Of a DNA stretch of 6,453 bases, positions 5,657-6,453 are shown in pieces; the stretch's first letter is position 1, and each line of letters opens with the position of its first letter. Source of the DNA: an uncultured Erysipelotrichaceae bacterium (GTDB lineage Bacteria; Bacillota_I; Bacilli_A; Erysipelotrichales; Erysipelotrichaceae); contig CACXEN010000013.1 in NCBI GenBank assembly GCA_902766675.1, forward strand, positions 1-6,453, given 5' to 3'. A model generated the notes under the pieces. The model did no database searches. It worked only from the letters and a program-made list of their open reading frames with translations, and was not told where the DNA came from. Position numbers and translations under genes: made by a program.

Positions 5657-5659
5657 TTC

Positions 5660-5708
5660 GGCAAGAGTACCACGCCTGACCTACTGGATCAGACGTGGGT
5701 GAATTGCC
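5660..5708. repeat. Imperfect palindrome at the element's left end (probable transposase recognition hairpin)
   Basis: CCACGCCTGA (5670-5679) and TCAGACGTGG (5689-5698) form a 10-bp stem with one mismatch and a 9-base loop. Outside it, GGCAA (5660-5664) pairs with TTGCC (5704-5708), separated by internal loops. The position between the broken gene and the tnpA stop codon, and the bulged shape, fit the subterminal hairpins bound by IS200/IS605 TnpA. There is no T-run on either side, so it does not look like a terminator. Confidence 0.7.
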
Positions 5709-6128
5709 TCAATCTTTTTGATGTTGAATATATTGTTTAACAACCGAAGTGGTTTTTTCGCTGACAGTACCGATGAAATACGATAGACTCCAGAAATAAG
5801 GCTTCCAATAGTAAGGCTTTAACTGTTTCGAGAAGTTCTGTCGTATTTTTCTTGATGATGCGGATTTAAATGCATTCACAAAATCAGCTAGATTGATCTG
5901 TGGTGGCGCATCAAACAGAATGTGAATATGGTCTGGCATTGTTTCGATAGCCTGTATAACTATTTCTCGTTCATCAAAATAATCTTTTGTATATGACAAT
6001 AGATACTGCTCTAAATCTCCTGTTATAACAGGGTGACGGTACTTAGTTACAAGCACAAGGTGGTATTGTAGAAGAAAACAACTGTGTCTGTTTGTGTAAT
6101 AGTCAGAATTCCTTCGTTTATAATACAT
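5709..6128 (-). CDS. tnpA: IS200/IS605 family transposase TnpA, Y1 HUH type (139 aa)
   Basis: This enzyme cuts and rejoins single-stranded DNA at hairpin-marked ends of the element. The HUH motif is H67-I-H69 in ETMPDHIHILF, which would bind the metal ion, and the catalytic tyrosine is Y133 in VVKQYIQHQ. The conserved KYRHPV (29-34), KSASSRKIR (88-96) and YWKPYFWSLSYFIGTVS (107-123) segments fit the family. The length is normal and the frame is intact, so the enzyme may be active. ATG 6128 is chosen because GGAGG (complement of 6134-6138) lies five bases upstream; a longer frame to 6239 adds 37 unrelated residues that run through the promoter region and overlap tnpB. It is divergent from tnpB, as in IS605, and its stop touches the left-end hairpin. 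Confidence 0.94.
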   Translation of the reverse strand: MYYKRRNSDYYTNRHSCFLLQYHLVLVTKYRHPVITGDLEQYLLSYTKDYFDEREIVIQAIETMPDHIHILFDAPPQINLADFVNAFKSASSRKIRQNFSKQLKPYYWKPYFWSLSYFIGTVSEKTTSVVKQYIQHQKD

Positions 6129-6211
6129 ATAATCCTCCAAATATACTATACAACTGACTATATTATGATATAATATAAATGTATTAAAAAGCAAGGTATA
6201 TCTACTTATTA
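6129..6211. promoter_or_regulatory. Divergent tnpA/tnpB intergenic region
   Basis: These 83 very A/T-rich bases separate two divergent starts. On the plus strand a TATAAT at 6169-6174 could be the -10 box for tnpB, with only a weak -35 (TATACA, 6147-6152, 16 bases away). On the minus strand TATAGT or TATATT near 6141-6150 could serve tnpA, close to its strong GGAGG site. The tnpB ribosome site is weak (AGCAAGG, 6190-6196, 15 bases from ATG). Confidence 0.4.
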
Positions 6212-6453
6212 ATGGGTTTACAACCGATGTATATTTCAAGGAATGTCATAGTCTCTGATAAAGAACTATTCAATTGGTGTGATGATGTTGCGCATAAAGC
6301 AAATAATCTTTATAACGCAGCACTTTTCCGTGTTCGCCAATGCATGACATCCAAGGATAAGGAACTAAATGAATTAACTGAAAACGAGTTAGAAATACTT
6401 GATGAGATTGAACATATGAATCATTCCCTTGAGGCATGTGGCAAGAAAATTCG
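6212..6453 (+). CDS. tnpB: TnpB, IS605 OrfB-family RNA-guided nuclease, N-terminal part (3' truncated by window edge)
   Basis: The open frame from ATG 6212 runs 80 codons to the window end without a stop. IVSDKELFNWCDDVAHKANN followed by LYNAALFRVRQ is the N-terminal signature of TnpB/OrfB proteins ('K-LYN-A-FR-RQ'). Full TnpB proteins are about 350-450 residues, so the RuvC-type nuclease core and zinc finger lie outside and cannot be judged. In this family TnpB uses a guide RNA from the element's right end to cut empty donor sites and so keep the element. An alternative start is ATG 6227, five codons later; neither has a strong ribosome site, and an in-frame stop at 6185-6187 rules out starts further upstream. 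Confidence 0.87.
   Translation, partial: MGLQPMYISRNVIVSDKELFNWCDDVAHKANNLYNAALFRVRQCMTSKDKELNELTENELEILDEIEHMNHSLEACGKKI

Larger units (their letters stand above)
5657..6453. mobile_element. IS200/IS605-type insertion element, left part (continues past window end)
   Basis: The stretch has the parts of an IS605-like element: a terminal hairpin (5660-5708), a Y1 transposase gene tnpA on the minus strand, and a divergent tnpB on the plus strand. It interrupts the nitroreductase gene. Elements of this group move as single strands, make no target duplication and have no terminal inverted repeats, so the left boundary can only be placed between 5651 and 5660. The right end, with its own hairpin and the guide-RNA region behind tnpB, is outside the window. 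Confidence 0.88.

Noticed and set aside
5660..5708. Palindrome read as a terminator for the copper operon or tnpA
   Set aside because: No T-run follows on either strand, and its location and bulges fit an IS200/IS605 end hairpin better.
6129..6239. 37-residue N-terminal extension of TnpA
   Set aside because: It lies upstream of the strong GGAGG/ATG at 6128, crosses the divergent promoter region and overlaps tnpB on the other strand; it has no family similarity.
1..6453. tRNA or rRNA genes, CRISPR arrays, riboswitches
   Set aside because: No cloverleaf, regular spaced repeat or known riboswitch core was seen; intergenic gaps are all under 140 bases and are explained by promoters, terminators or the element end.

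Overview
The window looks like chromosomal DNA from a low-GC Bacillota. Its genes are A/T-rich, have strong AGGAGG-type ribosome sites, and are punctuated by short hairpin-plus-U-run terminators. The lactose/cellobiose-type PTS and the style of the IS200/IS605 element would fit a gut Erysipelotrichales- or Lachnospiraceae-like organism. That placement is inferred from general gene style, not from a search.

Layout, left to right. (1) The last 15 codons of ribosomal protein S9 (rpsI) and its terminator. (2) A single-pass membrane protein of unknown function (131-664), convergent with a membrane-anchored, class A beta-lactamase-like serine hydrolase (670-1602, minus). The two genes share a 9-bp palindrome that contains both stop codons. 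(3) A two-gene PTS operon, IIB then IIA of the lactose/cellobiose family (1741-2367), with its own terminator and no IIC gene in the window. (4) A copper-homeostasis operon from about 2414: a promoter with a CsoR-type operator between -35 and -10, csoR, copA (Cu+ P1B-type ATPase), a small HMA-domain protein, and the start of a nitroreductase gene. (5) An IS200/IS605-type element from about 5657 to beyond the window end, which breaks the nitroreductase after about 44 residues. It carries tnpA (minus) and the 5' part of a divergent tnpB (plus).

How the copper genes fit together. CsoR would repress the operon until Cu(I) binds its Cys-His-Cys site. CopA would then export Cu(I), and small HMA domains would deliver or buffer the metal. 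CopA carries an unusual extra HMA domain at its C-terminus. An in-frame ATG preceded by a strong Shine-Dalgarno sits exactly at the start of that domain, so the same DNA could also yield a free 69-residue CopZ-like chaperone. The nitroreductase, the last known member of the operon, overlaps the preceding gene by ATGA and is probably inactivated by the insertion. The most rewarding points to follow up are the copA/copZ gene-within-a-gene, the IS-broken copper-operon nitroreductase, and the beta-lactamase-like protein that lacks an obvious omega-loop glutamate.
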